Shown here piece by piece: positions 9,055-17,543 of a stretch of 64,000 nucleotides of DNA. A program made the translations under genes and the position numbers. Numbering within the stretch: the stretch's first letter is position 1; each line of letters starts with the position of its first letter. The notes beneath the pieces were generated by a model. The model saw only the letters and a list, made by a program, of their open reading frames with translations, was not told the origin of the DNA and searched no databases. The DNA lies in NCBI RefSeq assembly GCF_014837015.1, contig NZ_JACSPT010000001.1:280621-344620 (forward strand). The letters run 5' to 3'. The DNA comes from Acinetobacter pecorum. GTDB lineage: Bacteria; Pseudomonadota; Gammaproteobacteria; Pseudomonadales; Moraxellaceae.

Positions 9055-9084
9055 AAAAAACGCCTGCATCAGCAGGCGTTTTTT
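9055..9084. terminator. Bidirectional terminator
   Basis: AAAACGCCTGC-ATCA-GCAGGCGTTTT is flanked by A and T runs. It serves the 68-aa gene on the plus strand and the acyl-CoA dehydrogenase on the minus strand. Confidence 0.92.
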
Positions 9085-9101
9085 ATTGCGGTTTTTTCAG
9101 T

Positions 9102-10883
9102 TTAAGCTTGGGTGGTAAAATAATCTTCAGAGAAGTTCATGATTACGTCAGCACCTGATTTTACTTTAGTAATGCGTACTGCCAGTTCAGGCAGGATACG
9201 TTGCACAAAGTAGCATGCCAGAGCGAGTTTATTTTTATAGAACTCACCCTCTTTATCTTTTGCTGCATTGGCAATGCGCGCAAACATATAAGAGAAGCTC
9301 AATAGACCTACTGCATGCAGATAGTCAACCGCAGCCGAGTTTGGAAAGTCATGACTTTCTTTTGCTGCTTCCAGAATATACTGAGTCACTGATTCAACTT
9401 CAGTGGCTGCATCCAGAGTAGCATCTTTAATGAAGTTCAGGTCTGCATCCAGGCTGTTGGCAAAGTCACGGATTTCAGAGATATATTCAGAGATATATTC
9501 ACCGCCGCATTTAATGGTTTTACGACCGATCAAGTCTTGTGACTGTACGCCGTTGGTGCCTTCATAAATCTGGGAAATACGCAGGTCACGGATGCATTGC
9601 TCCACACCCCATTCACGGATATAGCCGTGGCCGCCAAAGACCATTTGCGCATCCAGGGTTGCCTGGAATGCAGTATCGGTCAGATACGCTTTTGCGATTG
9701 GTGTTAATAGCGCAACACGGTCATTGGCCTTTTTCACAGCTTCCGGATCGGTCGAGAACTTGGTGATATCCAGTTGTTGACCTACATATACCGCGAATGC
9801 ACGCGAAGCTTCATTGTTGGCACGTGCATTCAGCAGCATACGGCGTACATCACCATGTACCAGAATACTGTCTGCAGGTTTGTTTGGCGACTGAACGCCA
9901 GCCGCACTACGACCCTGTAAACGGTCTGTCGCATATTGCGCAGCATTTTGGTAAGCAAATTCAGAAGCGCCCAAGCCCTGGATACCCATTGACAGGCGTT
10001 CATAGTTCATCATCACGAACATTGCCGCCAGCCCTTCATTTTCTTTACCAACCAGGTAACCTTTCGCACCGTCGAAGTTCATTACACACGTTGCAGATGC
10101 CTTGATCCCCATTTTGTGTTCAATCGAACCAGGGCCAACCGGATTGCGTTCACCCAGTGAACCATCTGCATTGACCAGGAATTTTGGTACGATGAACAGG
10201 GAAATACCACGAGAACCGGCAGGCGCATCAGGCGTTTTTGCAAGAACTAAATGAATGATGTTCTCAGCAAGGTCATGGTCACCGCCAGTGATGAAAATCT
10301 TGGTACCAGTAATGCTATAAGTACCATCATCATTACGTTCAGCTTTGGTCTTGATAATACCAAGATCGGTACCTGCATGCGGTTCAGTTAGGCACATGGT
10401 ACCTGACCATTCACCAGAGTAAATTTTAGGCAGGTAAGTTTCTTTTTGCGCTTGAGAACCATAGCTGTTTAAAGCCATACCCGCACCCACTGAAAGAAGC
10501 GGGTAGAGCATGAAAGATGGATTGGTGGCAAAAAGCATTTCATCTGACAGAACGGTCAGCATTTTTGGCATTTCCTGGCCGCCCCATTCAGCATCAGCAC
10601 CCAGGCCGATCCAGCCGCCCTCAGCATATTGTTTGAATGCTTCTTTAAAACCAGCAGGTGTGGTGACATTGCCATTTTCATATTTTGCACCTTCTTCATC
10701 ACCTGTACGGTTCAGAGGAAGCGTGACATTTTGTGCAAACTTTGCCATTTCTTCAAGAATAGCTTCTGCTGTAGCAGTATCCAAGTGGGCAAGGTTTTCA
10801 TTGGCTTGCCAGAACTGTTCTGCATTGAAGACATCGTTCAGAATGAATTTCATGTCAGCAAGTGGCGCGTTATAAATTGGCAT
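9102..10883 (-). CDS. Acyl-CoA dehydrogenase, long DmdC-like type (paralogue 1)
   Basis: This FAD enzyme of 593 aa oxidises an acyl-CoA to the 2-enoyl-CoA, the first step of beta-oxidation or a related pathway. It belongs to the longer subfamily with an extra N-terminal segment (PIYNAPLADMKFILNDVFNA) and a C-terminal extension after the core, as in DmdC-type and long-chain dehydrogenases. Core motifs visible are MCLTEPHAGTDLGIIKTKA (FAD/substrate loop, about residues 163-181), YSITGTKIFITGGDHD, and QMVFGGHGYIREWGVEQCIR followed by QIYEGTNGVQSQDLIGRK. The catalytic Glu probably lies in the YEGTNG motif (inference from the ACAD family). It lies in tandem with a paralogue upstream, but a terminator between them suggests separate transcripts. 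Chain-length preference cannot be predicted. Confidence 0.9.
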   Translation of the reverse strand: MPIYNAPLADMKFILNDVFNAEQFWQANENLAHLDTATAEAILEEMAKFAQNVTLPLNRTGDEEGAKYENGNVTTPAGFKEAFKQYAEGGWIGLGADAEWGGQEMPKMLTVLSDEMLFATNPSFMLYPLLSVGAGMALNSYGSQAQKETYLPKIYSGEWSGTMCLTEPHAGTDLGIIKTKAERNDDGTYSITGTKIFITGGDHDLAENIIHLVLAKTPDAPAGSRGISLFIVPKFLVNADGSLGERNPVGPGSIEHKMGIKASATCVMNFDGAKGYLVGKENEGLAAMFVMMNYERLSMGIQGLGASEFAYQNAAQYATDRLQGRSAAGVQSPNKPADSILVHGDVRRMLLNARANNEASRAFAVYVGQQLDITKFSTDPEAVKKANDRVALLTPIAKAYLTDTAFQATLDAQMVFGGHGYIREWGVEQCIRDLRISQIYEGTNGVQSQDLIGRKTIKCGGEYISEYISEIRDFANSLDADLNFIKDATLDAATEVESVTQYILEAAKESHDFPNSAAVDYLHAVGLLSFSYMFARIANAAKDKEGEFYKNKLALACYFVQRILPELAVRITKVKSGADVIMNFSEDYFTTQA

Positions 10884-10989
10884 AGTGTGTCACCTGTTTT
10901 ATTGTTTGATTGGGTTGTTTGACTCAGTCTAAAGCATTAAAAATCTGAATGTTAGACGACTAAAGGTTAATTCTGTAACGCTTTATAAA

Positions 10990-11026
10990 GAAAAAGGACT
11001 GCCTGATGATGACCGTCCTTTTTCTT
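10990..11026 (-). terminator. Terminator of the upstream acyl-CoA dehydrogenase
   Basis: AAAAAGGAC and GTCCTTTTT form the stem around a 15-nt loop, with a T-run on the minus strand. It separates the two dehydrogenase genes. Confidence 0.85.
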
Positions 11027-11051
11027 ATTATGCATTTAAAACTGCACTAAC

Positions 11052-12854
11052 TTAGAATGCGAAGTGTTCAGCATCTAAAGTCATTAACGGCTCTACACCT
11101 GTTGCAATTACGTCAACGTGTGCACGAACACGTGGCAGGATTTTCTTGAAGTAGAAACGTGCAGTAGTCAACTTGGCATTGTAGAAGTCTGCTTCAGTTG
11201 TACCAGCAGCAAGTGTTTCCTGAGCAACCAGTGCCATGCGTGCCCATAGGTATGCAAGGGTTACATAACCAGAGAAGTACAGGTAGTCAACCGCAGCTGC
11301 ACCCACTTCTTCAGGGTTTTGCATCGCACGCATACCAATCTGCATGGTCAGGTCGCCCCATTCCTTGTTCAATGCCGCAAGCGGTTCAACAAACTCTTGC
11401 ATTGCAGCATTGTCTTTGTTTGCTTCAGCAAATTTATGGATGATCTTGGTGAAGTCTTTCAACATTGCACCTTGAGTACCCAGAACTTTACGGCCTAACA
11501 AGTCCAGTGCCTGGATTTCAGTCGTACCTTCGTACAGGCAAGCAATACGTGTATCACGTACAATTTGCTCCATACCGTGCTCAGAAATAAAGCCATGACC
11601 ACCGAATACCTGTACACCGTGTTTCGCAGCTTCAGAACCGGTTTCAGTCAGGAACGCTTTTGCGATAGGTGTGAGCAGTGACAAGATGTTGTCTGCAAAT
11701 TTACGGTCTGCTTCTTCCGATGCATGTTCAACCACGTCAGCGTATTGTGCTAACAGGTAAACCAGGGCACGACCACCTTCTGCATATGCTTTTTGCGTCA
11801 ACAGCATATTACGTACCGCAGGATGCACAATGATTGGATCTGCGTCTTTTTCAGGTGCTTTAGGACCACTTAAAGAACGCATCGCCAGGCGGTCTTTTGC
11901 ATATGCAAGTGCGCCTTGGAATGAACCTTCAGATGCTGCAAGACCTTGAACTGCTGTACCGATACGTGCTGTGTTCATGAACGTGAACATGCAGTTTAGA
12001 CCACGGTTTTCAGGCCCAATCAGGTAACCTTTTGCGTTATCAAAGTTGATCACACACGTTGCGTTACCATGGATACCCATTTTGTGTTCGATCGAACCAC
12101 AACGTACGCCATTGCGGTCAGCGATTGAACCGTCAGCATTCAGGTTGAATTTTGGTACGATGAACAGAGAAATACCTTTGGTACCTTTCGGTGCGCCAGG
12201 AAGGCGAGCCAGTACAATGTGGATGATGTTCTCTGCCATGTCATGTTCACCAGCAGAGATAAAGATTTTCTCGCCAGAGATTGCATAGCTGCCGTCAGCT
12301 TGTGGCTCGGCTTTGGTACGGATAATACCTAAGTCAGAACCTGCGTGAGATTCGGTCAGACACATCGTACCCGTCCACTCGCCTGAAACCAGTTTAGGCA
12401 GATAGGTATCTTTTTGTTCTTGAGAACCGTGGTGTTCTAAAGTACGAACTGCACCGTGAGACAGACCCGGGTACATACCCCATGCCCAGTTCGCAGTACC
12501 GACCATTTCAGAAATTGTGATGCCTAAAGAGTTAGGAAGACCTTGGCCGCCATATTGCTCTTCAGCAGAAAGAGAAGGGAAGCCCAGCTCGATATATTTT
12601 TGGTATGCTTCTTTAAAACCAGTTGGAGTGGTGACAACGCCATCATTCCAGGTACAGCCTTCACGGTCACCGGTCTGGTTAATAGGAGATAATTCATTTT
12701 CACAGAAGTCTGCTGCAGCTTCTAAGTACTGATCCACCAGCTCACGGCTTACGTTTTCTTGGAATGCAGGGAGATTTGCATAGTGTTGTTCAGCATTTAA
12801 TAACTCATGCAAAACGAATTGCATATCACGTAAAGGCGCTTTGTATTGTGGCAT
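11052..12854 (-). CDS. Acyl-CoA dehydrogenase, long DmdC-like type (paralogue 2)
   Basis: This 600-aa flavoprotein has the same domain plan as its downstream neighbour: N-terminal segment PQYKAPLRDMQFVLHELLNA, core MCLTESHAGSDLGIIRTKA, YAISGEKIFISAGEHD, VQVFGGHGFISEHGMEQIVR, then YEGTTEIQALDLLGRK and a C-terminal extension. Near-identical motifs show the pair arose by gene duplication. Their N-terminal and C-terminal stretches have diverged, which suggests different acyl-CoA substrates (inference). An AGGAACCCGAT stretch precedes the ATG and provides the ribosome binding site. About 250 bp of non-coding DNA upstream should hold its promoter. Confidence 0.9.
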   Translation of the reverse strand: MPQYKAPLRDMQFVLHELLNAEQHYANLPAFQENVSRELVDQYLEAAADFCENELSPINQTGDREGCTWNDGVVTTPTGFKEAYQKYIELGFPSLSAEEQYGGQGLPNSLGITISEMVGTANWAWGMYPGLSHGAVRTLEHHGSQEQKDTYLPKLVSGEWTGTMCLTESHAGSDLGIIRTKAEPQADGSYAISGEKIFISAGEHDMAENIIHIVLARLPGAPKGTKGISLFIVPKFNLNADGSIADRNGVRCGSIEHKMGIHGNATCVINFDNAKGYLIGPENRGLNCMFTFMNTARIGTAVQGLAASEGSFQGALAYAKDRLAMRSLSGPKAPEKDADPIIVHPAVRNMLLTQKAYAEGGRALVYLLAQYADVVEHASEEADRKFADNILSLLTPIAKAFLTETGSEAAKHGVQVFGGHGFISEHGMEQIVRDTRIACLYEGTTEIQALDLLGRKVLGTQGAMLKDFTKIIHKFAEANKDNAAMQEFVEPLAALNKEWGDLTMQIGMRAMQNPEEVGAAAVDYLYFSGYVTLAYLWARMALVAQETLAAGTTEADFYNAKLTTARFYFKKILPRVRAHVDVIATGVEPLMTLDAEHFAF

Positions 12855-13107
12855 ATCGGGTTCCTCAATACTGGTTGAACCAGCGTTATAATCTTAGATG
12901 AACTAAAACCTGTCGTCACTGACATGGTTTGGAATAGTCTAATCGTGCAACAACTTCCCTTGCGGTACAAGCTTTTTGAGGTGATTTGTTGGTGACTGTA
13001 AAGTCAAAGATTAATCTGAATAGTGCCTTAAATGTCTTGCGTATAAAGACTTTAGTCATATTCTGCAGGAAAGGAATAGTCAACTGTATGCAAAAAAGTG
13101 CACACAA

Positions 13108-13130
13108 TAAAAAAGCACCCGAAGGTGCTG
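13108..13130 (-). terminator. Terminator of the Spy-like lipoprotein gene
   Basis: AGCACC-CGAA-GGTGCT is a stable tetraloop hairpin followed by TTTTTT on the minus strand. Confidence 0.88.
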
Positions 13131-13155
13131 ATGGTGACGCATTGATTCCTATGTA

Positions 13156-13761
13156 TTAATAGGCAGGCGCTTTAGGCTGGAAACGAACAAGGCATTTGCC
13201 ATTGATGGTGTGTTCACCCATCTTGATCTGTACTGCAGTACCGTCTTTTTTACCTTGACAGGCTTGGCGCATTGCCTGTTGATGTGCCTGACGTTGAGCC
13301 AGACGCTGATCAAACTGTTTGGTTAATTCTGCACGTTGGGCATCAGTCAGGACTTCGCCACGCATCATGCTTCCACGCATGTCACCACGCATTGGACCAT
13401 ATTCAGCTTGCATGCCGCGATATTCGCCACGTTGACCTTTCATCTCTTTACGATCTGCTTTAAAGACCATCTGGCAGGTACCATCTATAGTTTTATCGCC
13501 ACTCTTGACCTGAATGGCTGAACCAGCAGCTTTATTGTCGCAGGCCTGTTGAAGCTGTTTGGCAAACTGCATCCGTTCTGCACGTTTCGCCTTAAACTGC
13601 TCACGCTGTTCAGGGCTTAGATGATGTTTTTTACCTTCATGATGTTTCATCATGTGGGGGTGATCACTACTTTGCACATTGCTGGTAGATTGACAGGCAG
13701 TCAAGGCACCCATTGATAAAACACTGGCACTGATTAATGCTATTTTTGTCATGGTTTGCAT
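13156..13761 (-). CDS. Spy-like lipoprotein with duplicated C-x21-C module
   Basis: This predicted lipoprotein of 201 aa starts MQTMTKIALISASVLSMGAL and has the lipobox L-T-A-C (Cys23). I chose this ATG because the longer frame adds a non-signal-like 23 residues. After a His-rich linker the mature protein holds two copies of one module. Each has an LTxxQ-like helix (LSPEQREQFKAKRAERM; LTDAQRAELTKQFDQRLAQR), then QAC, then exactly 21 residues, then Cys (GSAIQVKSGDKTIDGTC; GTAVQIKMGEHTINGKC). A Met/Arg/Gly-rich linker joins the modules. The helices recall the Spy/CpxP periplasmic chaperones, and the gene diverges from baeS-baeR, whose E. coli regulon includes spy. A role in envelope stress or metal/protein binding is inferred, not shown. 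Confidence 0.75.
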   Translation of the reverse strand: MQTMTKIALISASVLSMGALTACQSTSNVQSSDHPHMMKHHEGKKHHLSPEQREQFKAKRAERMQFAKQLQQACDNKAAGSAIQVKSGDKTIDGTCQMVFKADRKEMKGQRGEYRGMQAEYGPMRGDMRGSMMRGEVLTDAQRAELTKQFDQRLAQRQAHQQAMRQACQGKKDGTAVQIKMGEHTINGKCLVRFQPKAPAY

Positions 13762-13896
13762 ATGATTTATCCCGTTAAAGGTCTGATTCTTTTGATCGTT
13801 AAAGATTAAACAATAAAGATGTAGAAACAATGAAGGGTTTTTTGATGCAGTGTTCGCTACAATAATGAATATAGAAGAAAAATTGAGATTTCTATT

Positions 13897-15549
13897 TTGA
13901 ACATTCGCCGTATTCCCATTGCATTACGTCTATTTTTGACTGTGCTGTTGACCACGCTGGTCATTACCACGGTGAGTCTGGGTGTATTGCATCTGAATAT
14001 GCAGCGTAATTTTGCCCGCTATGTCGCCGATGTCGAAATGCAGAAGCTGGATTATGTGATTGAAAATCTGGCAGATGTTTATGCGGTCTATCAGGACTGG
14101 GGTAATGCGGTTCAGGCACAGATTCTCCAGATAGAAGGTGAAGCCGCACCGGATGATTATGACCGTTTATCACGTTGGTGGCTGCGCCGTCAGTATGATA
14201 TTGCCTTGCAGCAGCGTTATTTTCAGGAACAGACCCTGGCTCAGGTCGCACCCAGTATGGTAGATCCGGCGCTGCCACAACGTCAGGTCAATGAAGAAGA
14301 ATTACGTGTGCTGGCATCTAATTTGCCTTCACAGTTTCAGCCCTTTGAAGGTTTGAAATTCCCGCTCAGCTCCAATCAGAATCTGTTTAGATCTGACCGC
14401 AAGAATGGGGAACAGCCAGCACAGCAACCGACTGGCAAGAAGCAGTTTATCCAGATGCCGGATCGTCTTGGTCTCAGTTCACGTCTTTCCCTGTATGATG
14501 CCAAGCGTCGTTTTGTGGTCGGTGAGGCTTCGGATGAGCAGGTCTCCTATCGTCCGATTATGGTAAATAACCAGATTGTCGGCTATTTGGGCTTAAAACC
14601 GGTACTAGACCAAGATGATGCCTTAAGTATCAATTTCTTTAGTAACCAGAAGCGTTATTTATTTCTGGTATATGCACTCAGCGTTCTGGCAAGTCTGATT
14701 GCTTCTTTGTTACTGGCGACTTATTTTAAAAAGCCGATTCAACGTCTGCTGAATGGTACGCGAGCCTTAACCCAGGGTAATTATCAATATCAGATTAAAG
14801 TGAACCGCAATGATGAACTGGGTGATTTATCCAATGAACTAAATGCATTGGCAGTAATTCTGGATCAGCATGAAACCTCACGCCGTCAGTGGGTGGCAGA
14901 TACTTCGCATGAATTAAAAACCCCACTGGCAGTATTGCAGGCACAGATTGAAGCAATGCAGGATGGAATCCGTAAACCAACCCCTGAGCATTTTGCTTCC
15001 ATGCTGGCGCAGGTGAGTAGCCTGAAAAAGCTGACTCAAGATCTGGCTGCACTGGCACAGGCAGATGCCCAGCAATTGCAATTTTATTTCTCGACGGTCA
15101 ATCCTTGGGAAGTGGTACAGCAGGAACTTATCAACTTCCAGCCGAACTTTGAACAGGCTGAATTGACAGTCACTGCAGAGGGTGAAGGTACTGAGTTAAA
15201 TCTGGATCTGGATCGTTTTAAACAGATTGTGGCGAACTTGCTGAGCAACAGTATTCGCTATACTGAAGCAGGCGGGCAGGTTCATATTCATACCACACAG
15301 GATGATAAAGAATGGACCCTGTATGTTGATGACAGTCCGTATGGCCTGACCGATGAACAGCTGGCACGTATTGGTGAACGTTTCTACCGTGTCGATGATT
15401 CACGTACCCGGGCCACTGGCGGAACCGGCCTTGGTTTGGCATTATCATGTAAAATTACGCAGGCGCTGGGCGGCAGCTTAAGCTTTGCACATTCACCGTT
15501 GGGTGGTTTGCGATGCAAGCTGAGCTTTCCTAAACAAATGAAACCATGA
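13897..15549 (+). CDS. baeS: Sensor histidine kinase BaeS
   Basis: This 550-aa inner-membrane sensor kinase is paired with the response regulator 13 nt downstream. It has a first transmembrane helix (about residues 10-30, ALRLFLTVLLTTLVITTVSL), a periplasmic domain to about 250, and a second helix (YLFLVYALSVLASLIASLLL). A HAMP linker, then the HisKA box ADTSHELKTPLAVLQAQIEA (phospho-acceptor His near 335) and the ATPase N/G boxes (IVANLLSNSIRYTEAGG; GGTGLGLALSCKI) follow. The start is a TTG, because no in-frame ATG is available before the first helix. The divergent Spy-like lipoprotein supports the BaeS assignment (envelope stress, efflux control in Acinetobacter), which otherwise rests on overall architecture. 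Confidence 0.85.
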   Translation: MNIRRIPIALRLFLTVLLTTLVITTVSLGVLHLNMQRNFARYVADVEMQKLDYVIENLADVYAVYQDWGNAVQAQILQIEGEAAPDDYDRLSRWWLRRQYDIALQQRYFQEQTLAQVAPSMVDPALPQRQVNEEELRVLASNLPSQFQPFEGLKFPLSSNQNLFRSDRKNGEQPAQQPTGKKQFIQMPDRLGLSSRLSLYDAKRRFVVGEASDEQVSYRPIMVNNQIVGYLGLKPVLDQDDALSINFFSNQKRYLFLVYALSVLASLIASLLLATYFKKPIQRLLNGTRALTQGNYQYQIKVNRNDELGDLSNELNALAVILDQHETSRRQWVADTSHELKTPLAVLQAQIEAMQDGIRKPTPEHFASMLAQVSSLKKLTQDLAALAQADAQQLQFYFSTVNPWEVVQQELINFQPNFEQAELTVTAEGEGTELNLDLDRFKQIVANLLSNSIRYTEAGGQVHIHTTQDDKEWTLYVDDSPYGLTDEQLARIGERFYRVDDSRTRATGGTGLGLALSCKITQALGGSLSFAHSPLGGLRCKLSFPKQMKP

Positions 15550-15562
15550 AGGGAATATATTG

Positions 15563-16249
15563 ATGAAACATATCATGCTGGTTGAAGATGAAATCGAACT
15601 CGCACAGTTGGTGCGAGACTATCTGGAAGCTGCTGGTTTTGAGGTCAGTATGTTTCATGATGGGCAGGAAGCATATAACAGCTTTACCCAGCGTAAACCG
15701 AGTCTGATGATTCTGGATCTGATGGTGCCGCGTATGGACGGTCTGACCATTTGCCGTAAAGTACGAGAACAGTCAGATTTGCCAATTATCATGGTGACCG
15801 CGCGTACCGAAGAGATTGATCGCGTGCTGGGGCTGAATATGGGGGCTGATGATTATATCTGTAAGCCATTTAGTCCAAAGGAGCTGGTAGCACGGGTACA
15901 GGCTGTGTTACGTCGTTTGGACCGTAAATCAGAACCGGAAAGCAATGACCTGTTCCGCATGGACAAATCCCAGCAACGGATCTGGTACCAGCAAAAAGCT
16001 TTGAACCTGACACCGACTGAATTCCGTTTACTGGAATTATTCCTGGAACATGTTGGACAGGTCTATTCTCGTGCGCAATTGCTGGATCATATCAATCCGG
16101 ACAGTTTTGATGTCGCAGACCGGGTCATTGACAGTCATATCAAAAACCTGCGCCGCAAGATTTCCGATGCAGCTGAAACCGGTAACCGTCATGAGTGGAT
16201 TCAGGCGGTGTATGGGGTCGGTTACCGTTTTGAATATCCTGAAGACTGA
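15563..16249 (+). CDS. baeR: Response regulator BaeR (OmpR family)
   Basis: This 228-aa protein has a receiver domain (MLVEDEIELAQLVRDYLEAA; phospho-acceptor Asp in LMILDLMVPRMDG near 52; conserved Thr in MVTARTEEID; Lys in DDYICKPFSPKELVARV) and a C-terminal winged-helix domain (LNLTPTEFRLLELFL; RVIDSHIKNLRRKI; VYGVGYRFE). I used the ATG; a TTG one codon upstream is in frame but sits closer to the GAAGGGA ribosome binding site. It is cotranscribed with baeS. In Acinetobacter baumannii BaeR is linked to AdeABC-type efflux expression (literature knowledge); whether that applies here is not visible. Confidence 0.87.
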   Translation: MKHIMLVEDEIELAQLVRDYLEAAGFEVSMFHDGQEAYNSFTQRKPSLMILDLMVPRMDGLTICRKVREQSDLPIIMVTARTEEIDRVLGLNMGADDYICKPFSPKELVARVQAVLRRLDRKSEPESNDLFRMDKSQQRIWYQQKALNLTPTEFRLLELFLEHVGQVYSRAQLLDHINPDSFDVADRVIDSHIKNLRRKISDAAETGNRHEWIQAVYGVGYRFEYPED

Positions 16250-16270
16250 TTAAGTTTTTAATGTTTAAGA

Positions 16271-16306
16271 GAAGCGAATGGGTGAGTACTTATTCGCTTT
16301 TTTTAT
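16271..16306 (+). terminator. Terminator of baeSR
   Basis: AAGCGAAT and ATTCGCTT form the stem and are followed by TTTTT, 22 nt after the baeR stop. Confidence 0.88.
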
Positions 16307-16482
16307 AAAGCATTATTCTTTTGATTTTATGAAAAGAACAGGACACTTGTATAATGCCTCCTGGATCATTTTTAGAGGGTTCTGAAACCTAGGGTTTTTG
16401 ATGGTTAAGAACTTATTCTGAAAATTATTTATTACTTTTTTAGATTCTGATTGAGTGCGAAAAACTGTTGGCTATCAATATT

Positions 16483-17037
16483 TTAATTTATTTCAATATA
16501 ATAATGAATACAGTCTCTAGTATCCTCACCGATTAAAGGAAATCTTGCCCAATTTTTTAAAATGCCTGTTTGGGTGAAACCTGATTTCATCAGGGTGCTT
16601 TTTGATCTGCTATGTTCTGCATTACAAAAAGTCTCAATTCTTTCAAGAGTGCTATTATTTTTTAAATAGGTAATTACAGCTTTTAGTGACTCTTGCATGA
16701 ATTCTTGTCCTTGAAATTTTTTTCCTAGTCCAAAGTGGATTTCCCCACAACTCTCTTTATTAAAAAGCAATACAATTCCCAGAGCCAAATCCGTTTTCTT
16801 GTCGCTAACAATCCAGGCAAAATTTTTATCTGGGTCTTCCCAGTTGACCCCACACCAATTTTCCAACATGTTTTTTGTCTGACTTATATTTTTATGTGGC
16901 ATTCTCTGGAGATATTTGCTCGCTTCCCAGTCTCCGAAATATTCAGTAAAGAGAGAATTTTCATCCCCAGTCTGAAATTTACGTAAATTTAGACGATCAG
17001 TTTTTATAGGCGAAGCTAATACTTTGTGAGTTTTCAT
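16483..17037 (-). CDS. GNAT-family N-acetyltransferase (RimJ/RimL-like)
   Basis: This 184-aa acetyltransferase begins with the RimJ-like TDRLNLRKFQTGDENSLFTE. It carries the usual core elements: a beta4 strand (SCGEIHFGLGKKFQGQEFMQ, corresponding to the acetyl-CoA pyrophosphate loop), and AEHSRSKSTLMKSGFTQTGI (the common N-x-x-S-x-x-x-x-x-K/xGF motif). It transfers an acetyl group from acetyl-CoA to an amine, but the substrate is unknown. The region is more AT-rich than its neighbours and has many Lys/Asn codons, so recent acquisition is possible. It is monocistronic, with the intergenic space upstream of the downstream baeR terminator. Confidence 0.78.
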   Translation of the reverse strand: MKTHKVLASPIKTDRLNLRKFQTGDENSLFTEYFGDWEASKYLQRMPHKNISQTKNMLENWCGVNWEDPDKNFAWIVSDKKTDLALGIVLLFNKESCGEIHFGLGKKFQGQEFMQESLKAVITYLKNNSTLERIETFCNAEHSRSKSTLMKSGFTQTGILKNWARFPLIGEDTRDCIHYYIEIN

Positions 17038-17101
17038 AGTTATTTAATTTAAAATTCTAGCCTTAGTTTAAAAATATATGATCAGTTTATTCAAGTACAG
17101 C

Positions 17102-17470
17102 TTAAATGCTCCTAAGTAATTTAATTCTCTGTTGATCTGTTTTATTTAACTTTGCTACCACCCGCTCATAAGAATTCAGTACCAAATCTTGGATCAAAGC
17201 TTCATCCAGATATTCACTCTCGTAAACTGAAATCCAATGCTGTTTATTCATATGCCAGCCAGTACGAATATATGGATAAATATCCCGCAGCATTGCACCG
17301 TGCTCAGGCTCGACTTTTAAATTAATGGCAGCTTTACCTCGCAAATGAAAAGTCAGCATAAAGACTTTATCCATGACTTTATAAACATCGCAGCCCTCAC
17401 CAAAAGGCTGGGTGACTGTTATTTCAGGAAGTTTTAAAGCAGTTTGGGCAGTAAGAGTGTGTAAGGTCAT
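17102..17470 (-). CDS. MmcQ/YjbR family protein
   Basis: This protein of about 122 aa has the MmcQ/YjbR (CyaY-like fold) pattern: LPEITVTQPFGEGCDVYKVM near the start, FMLTFHLRGKAAINLKVEPE in the middle, and HMNKQHWISVYESEYLDEAL near the end. I chose the ATG giving MTLHTLTAQTALKL. The longer frame starts inside the selO terminator stem, so it is unlikely. Family members are called DNA-binding on structural grounds, but their role is not settled. It lies 74 nt after the selO stop in the same direction, past that terminator. Confidence 0.75.
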   Translation of the reverse strand: MTLHTLTAQTALKLPEITVTQPFGEGCDVYKVMDKVFMLTFHLRGKAAINLKVEPEHGAMLRDIYPYIRTGWHMNKQHWISVYESEYLDEALIQDLVLNSYERVVAKLNKTDQQRIKLLRSI

Positions 17471-17474
17471 AAGC

Positions 17475-17542
17475 TGTGAATAAATAAAAAAACTGTGGAT
17501 AGTGTTTAAATTATCCACAGTTTTTATTTTAGATGTGAATAA
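17475..17542. other. Cluster of four DnaA-box-like 9-mers
   Basis: Two exact TTATTCACA boxes (minus orientation, 17475-17483 and 17534-17542), one exact TTATCCACA box (17511-17519) and one near-match CTATCCACA (minus orientation, 17494-17502) fall within 68 bp. The two middle ones form the arms of the selO terminator. They are visible directly; any DnaA binding is inference. Confidence 0.5.
17486..17525 (-). terminator. Terminator of selO
   Basis: AAAAACTGTGGATA pairs with TATCCACAGTTTTT around a short AT-rich loop, with T-runs on both strands. It also contains two of the DnaA-like boxes. Confidence 0.85.
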
Positions 17543-17543
17543 A

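Noticed and set aside
12916..13107. 63-codon minus-strand frame between the dehydrogenase and the lipoprotein
   Set aside because: It has no good ribosome binding site, ends at a spot away from any terminator and does not resemble a protein. I treat the region as promoter DNA.
16483..17037. Horizontal-transfer island around the AT-rich acetyltransferase
   Set aside because: Only the single gene is AT-rich; there are no flanking repeats, integrase or tRNA, so I do not call an island.
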